A stretch of 64,000 nt of DNA, taken from the NCBI GenBank assembly GCA_017557605.1, contig JAFYYJ010000119.1, forward strand, positions 33,415-97,414. The letters are read 5' to 3'. The stretch's first letter is position 1. Every line of letters begins with the position of its first letter. The DNA comes from Salinivirgaceae bacterium (GTDB lineage: Bacteria > Bacteroidota > Bacteroidia > Bacteroidales > SZUA-534). The notes beneath the pieces were generated by a model. The model had not been told where the DNA came from. It searched no databases and was given only the letters and a program-made list of their open reading frames with translations. The position numbers were made by a program, and so were the translations under genes. Shown here in pieces: positions 61,587-64,000 of the stretch.

Positions 61587-62522
61587 CTATTCTTGCTTTT
61601 TATACGTCTCGTGCATCCGACTAATCATTTCCGCAACTTCAGCTCGAAGTTCGGCTGGTTCAAGCACCTCAACATTATCTACATTGTGGAACAGCTCCTG
61701 CACAAAATCGTAGGTAGGGCGCAGACGCAGGGTGAAAATGCTGTACTCGTCGGTGCGTTTCACCTCTTTTTGCGAATGGTGCAGCGGCAGGTCTCGTAGG
61801 TAGTTCGACTGACTTGCCGACACCTTTAGTTTGATGTTCTTAGGCTTGGAGCCGTCGCCCGCGATAATGCCGAAGCAACCTTTGAAATACTGTTTGGCAT
61901 TGGCGTCTTCGGGCATTTCGAACGTTTGTCCAATCTTGTGCAGTTTGCGGATGCGGTCGAGCGAGTAAATCATCGGGGGCTTGGACGCATAAGCGGGGTC
62001 GATACCTTGTGCAACCAAATACCACCTCTGGCGGAACAGCTTGATAAAGAACGGCTTGACATTGAAATTTTTCTCCTCGTCGCGCCAATAGCTTTTGTAA
62101 GTCATATTCAGCACGCGGTTCTCTTTCATCGCCTCGACAATCGGGTGCAGAAACTCCCGCCCCGACGGTATAGGCTCAAGCATAATGCGGTCTTTGATGC
62201 TCTGGCAGTTCGACAGAGTGTTGCCGATGCTGAACGTTTTGTAAATCCACTGCCGAAGATTATCGCCTTCCAAATCGCTCTCGTTTTCAATATAATAGCG
62301 ATACTTGCCGCAGTTTTCGTTTGCAATGTCAATGCCGAATAAGTTGGCTATCTCATCCTTCCAATTGTCGAACGTGCGTTTTGCAAGTTCAGCACCGCCA
62401 CTGATATCGTCTTCTACCCATTTCTTTTTCAAATCTTTAAATGAGATGCTTCCTGCATTATAGATTGTGTCGAGCACCCATGCATACTTGCTTAAAGTGG
62501 CTTGCCCACGAGAGTTATTCAT
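61587..62522 (-). CDS. WYL-domain transcriptional regulator
   Basis: 311 residues. An N-terminal winged-helix region (~1-90), a WYL domain (~135-225, with LFRQRWYLVAQG and PMIYSLDRIRKL), and a C-terminal WCX-like extension. WYL proteins bind nucleic acid or nucleotide ligands through the WYL domain and often repress defence genes. It has its own promoter with a palindrome overlapping it and its own terminator. It is the first gene of the island in transcription order. Confidence 0.9.
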   Translation of the reverse strand: MNNSRGQATLSKYAWVLDTIYNAGSISFKDLKKKWVEDDISGGAELAKRTFDNWKDEIANLFGIDIANENCGKYRYYIENESDLEGDNLRQWIYKTFSIGNTLSNCQSIKDRIMLEPIPSGREFLHPIVEAMKENRVLNMTYKSYWRDEEKNFNVKPFFIKLFRQRWYLVAQGIDPAYASKPPMIYSLDRIRKLHKIGQTFEMPEDANAKQYFKGCFGIIAGDGSKPKNIKLKVSASQSNYLRDLPLHHSQKEVKRTDEYSIFTLRLRPTYDFVQELFHNVDNVEVLEPAELRAEVAEMISRMHETYKKQE

Positions 62523-62562
62523 AGTTGTAAGTTTTTATTGGTGTAAATATACAAAAAGATGC

Positions 62563-62577
62563 GCCAAATTTTGGCGG
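62563..62577. promoter_or_regulatory. Palindromic operator upstream of the WYL gene
   Basis: CGCCAAA-T-TTTGGCG, a perfect 7+1+7 palindrome, about 40 bases upstream of the ATG. It sits next to a TATATTTA -7-like box on the minus strand. Autoregulation by the WYL protein is the simplest reading. Confidence 0.65.
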
Positions 62578-62597
62578 AAGTAAAAAAGTACCCAAAT

Positions 62598-62626
62598 AAA
62601 AAAAGGGCGGTAACAACCGCCCTTCA
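62598..62626 (-). terminator. Terminator of the methyltransferase gene
   Basis: AAGGGCGGT paired with ACCGCCCTT; on the minus strand followed by eight T. It lies 20 bases after the stop and marks the right border of the island. Confidence 0.92.
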
Positions 62627-62644
62627 GTTATAAGAATCAAGCAG

Positions 62645-63520
62645 TTAAGCTCTCTCAAAAATATAAACCATACTTGAGTATTGTCCGCTTTTGTGGGCGG
62701 CTCTGTTCGACTTTAGCCCTGTCAGAACACCCTTCATAAATGCGTTACCGTTTCCGGCGTAGCCTTCGCTCATCATCGAAATGTAGTAGGCGTCCCATTT
62801 GAGCGGGCGGATGTCTACAATGCGCAATTTGGTTCCGGCAAAAACCGTTTCAAGTGTCTTTTGATTAAAATGGTTCAAATGGCGCGGCACATCGTAAGCT
62901 GCCCACTTATCTTTATAATACTGAGCATCGTACGACTGATAATTTGGCAAGGCGATAACCAGCCTTCCGCCGTCGGCGAGCAGTCTGTCGAGCAGTTCGG
63001 CCTGCCTTTTCAGATTGCTTATGTGCTCCAGCACGTGCCACATTGTTATTATGTCGAAACAATTGTCGGGCAAGGCGAAAACCTCATCCGGACTAATAAC
63101 CGTTTTCCCAAGTTTTTCTGAAGCGAAACGGCGCGCGTCGGGACTTATGTCAGAGCCTGTAACCTCATATCCTTTCTGTTGCGCAAAATGCAGAAAATCG
63201 CCCACACCACACCCGAAATCAAGCATCCGTCGGCCTTGCGTGCCTGTTGTTGCCATTCGGAACTTGTTAGCCACATTGACACGTTTCACGCTGTTGTATA
63301 TGAAAGGAATCAATCCTTTCTTCTTTTCGTTGTGGCTCAGATAATCTTCTGATTTGTAATACTTTCCGATAACATCATCGGCAGGACGCGGCCAGGTGTA
63401 AAGCAATCCGCAGTTTTGACATTGGTATATTTCAAACTCCTCTTTCGTTAAGAAGAAGTCTTTTAACTGCAAATGCAAATTGGCATTTTGCGATTCACAC
63501 AGCGGACATTTTGCAGGCAT
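62645..63520 (-). CDS. Zn-ribbon class I SAM-dependent methyltransferase
   Basis: 291 residues from ATG 63520. N-terminal zinc ribbon with CPLC and CQNC pairs, then the SAM motif MLDFGCGVGDFLHFA, acidic loop VTGSDISPDA and MWHVLEHI, typical of the Methyltransf_23 group. Proteins of this kind modify sugars, lipids or small molecules; the substrate is not known. It lies 25 bases downstream of ileS on the minus strand. Confidence 0.85.
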   Translation of the reverse strand: MPAKCPLCESQNANLHLQLKDFFLTKEEFEIYQCQNCGLLYTWPRPADDVIGKYYKSEDYLSHNEKKKGLIPFIYNSVKRVNVANKFRMATTGTQGRRMLDFGCGVGDFLHFAQQKGYEVTGSDISPDARRFASEKLGKTVISPDEVFALPDNCFDIITMWHVLEHISNLKRQAELLDRLLADGGRLVIALPNYQSYDAQYYKDKWAAYDVPRHLNHFNQKTLETVFAGTKLRIVDIRPLKWDAYYISMMSEGYAGNGNAFMKGVLTGLKSNRAAHKSGQYSSMVYIFERA

Positions 63521-63545
63521 ATCGATATTTTTTTGTTGCAAATGT

Positions 63546-64000
63546 TTACACCTTCTCAACCTTAACAAACAGATTCACATCGTCGTCAATATCCACCGTG
63601 ATGGCGTTGTCAGCGTTCAAGTCTTTTACAACCTCAATTTTGTTGGCGAGTGTCTGACTTGCGATGTATTGCCCGAAGGCCTCGATGGCGCCGTTTGAGT
63701 AGGCGTTGTCCGAGATGCGGATGTTGATTTTGTCCGTTACCTCGAAGCCGCTGTCCTTGCGGATGTTCTGAATGCGGTTTACAAGTTCGCGGGCCACACC
63801 CTCGTTCTTCAACTCGTCGGTCAGAGTGATGTCGAGTGCCACGGTGAGCGTGCCTTCGTTGGTCACAAGCCAGCCAGGAATGTCTTCCGACACAATCTCA
63901 ACGTCGGTGCGGACAAGCGTTATGGTCTCGCCCTCAACCTTAATATCGAACTTCTCGTCGGCCTCAAGTTGAGCAATATCCTCTTGCGACATTTGTGCGA
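63546..64000 (-). CDS. ileS: Isoleucyl-tRNA synthetase, C-terminal part
   Basis: The last ~150 codons of a gene that continues past the window. The stretch TLTVALDITLTDELKNEGVARELVNRIQN with RKDSGFEVTDKINI is typical of the C-terminal domain of eukaryote-like IleRS found in Bacteroidota. It charges tRNA-Ile. The catalytic and editing domains are outside the window, so only the tail can be judged. Confidence 0.9.
   Translation of the reverse strand, partial: AQMSQEDIAQLEADEKFDIKVEGETITLVRTDVEIVSEDIPGWLVTNEGTLTVALDITLTDELKNEGVARELVNRIQNIRKDSGFEVTDKINIRISDNAYSNGAIEAFGQYIASQTLANKIEVVKDLNADNAITVDIDDDVNLFVKVEKV

Noticed and set aside
48074..62522. Prophage or integrative element
   Set aside because: No integrase, transposase, capsid, portal, relaxase or tRNA end was found, and no flanking direct repeats were seen. 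The DnaB-like genes alone are not enough.
1..64000. tRNA or rRNA genes
   Set aside because: No cloverleaf-like sequence or rRNA segment was recognised in the gaps; gaps were read by eye only, so a tRNA scan would settle this.

Overview
The window looks like a chromosomal segment of a Bacteroidales bacterium (phylum Bacteroidota). The signs are a GldA-type ABC ATPase, a SurA_N-type PpiD, GSCFA, DUF4468 and head-GIN (DUF2807) proteins, a TPR/LptC envelope cluster, DUF4143 ATPases, a surface protein with a probable type IX sorting tail, A-rich leaders without clear Shine-Dalgarno sequences, and repeated -7 boxes of the TAnnTTTG type. No species can be named from the sequence alone.

Positions 1-48060 are mostly core genome. 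They start with the end of rplU, then rpmA and serS, a HerA/DUF853 ATPase, ruvC, an O-antigen-ligase-like membrane protein, a PAP2-like protein and rnr. A minus-strand envelope block follows: a small membrane protein, lptC, a TPR protein, coaX, a conserved unknown, gldA and rpiB. The block at 13.4-22.6 kb makes sugar nucleotides for surface glycans (tviB/tviC-like, UDP-glucuronate epimerase, ugd, fcl, gmd) with one glycosyltransferase and one WecA-like initiating transferase. Next come ppiD with an unlisted 36-residue look-alike of its N-terminus, a CBS/DUF21 transporter-like protein, and a 1,166-residue repeat-rich surface protein. Then tcdA, a TatD-type hydrolase, a thioesterase, recF-dciA, a TPR/OmpA-like lipoprotein, a beta-propeller, a Usp protein, an adenylate cyclase-HD fusion, ribF, DUF4468, GSCFA, DUF2807, DUF2461, a PfkB kinase and transketolase.

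Positions 48074-62522 form an accessory island, almost all on the minus strand. It holds two paralogous DnaB-C-domain proteins with ruined Walker A motifs, two paralogous AAA+ ATPases, two SF0329-like proteins, a Fic protein, an AlbA_2/HATPase regulator, a DUF4143 ATPase, a small XRE-like protein, several unknown small proteins and a WYL-domain regulator with its own palindromic operator. A ~30-bp element (core GCGAGATTGCGGCAGAGG) occurs six times, each time 5' of a minus-strand gene, so the island looks like one regulon or a modular cassette array. A nested stem-loop RNA candidate lies at 51945-52060. No integrase, transposase, structural phage gene, tRNA or attachment repeat was seen. The island resembles defence or domestication islands in make-up, but no known defence system could be assigned.

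The right edge returns to core genes: a Zn-ribbon methyltransferase and the C-terminus of ileS.
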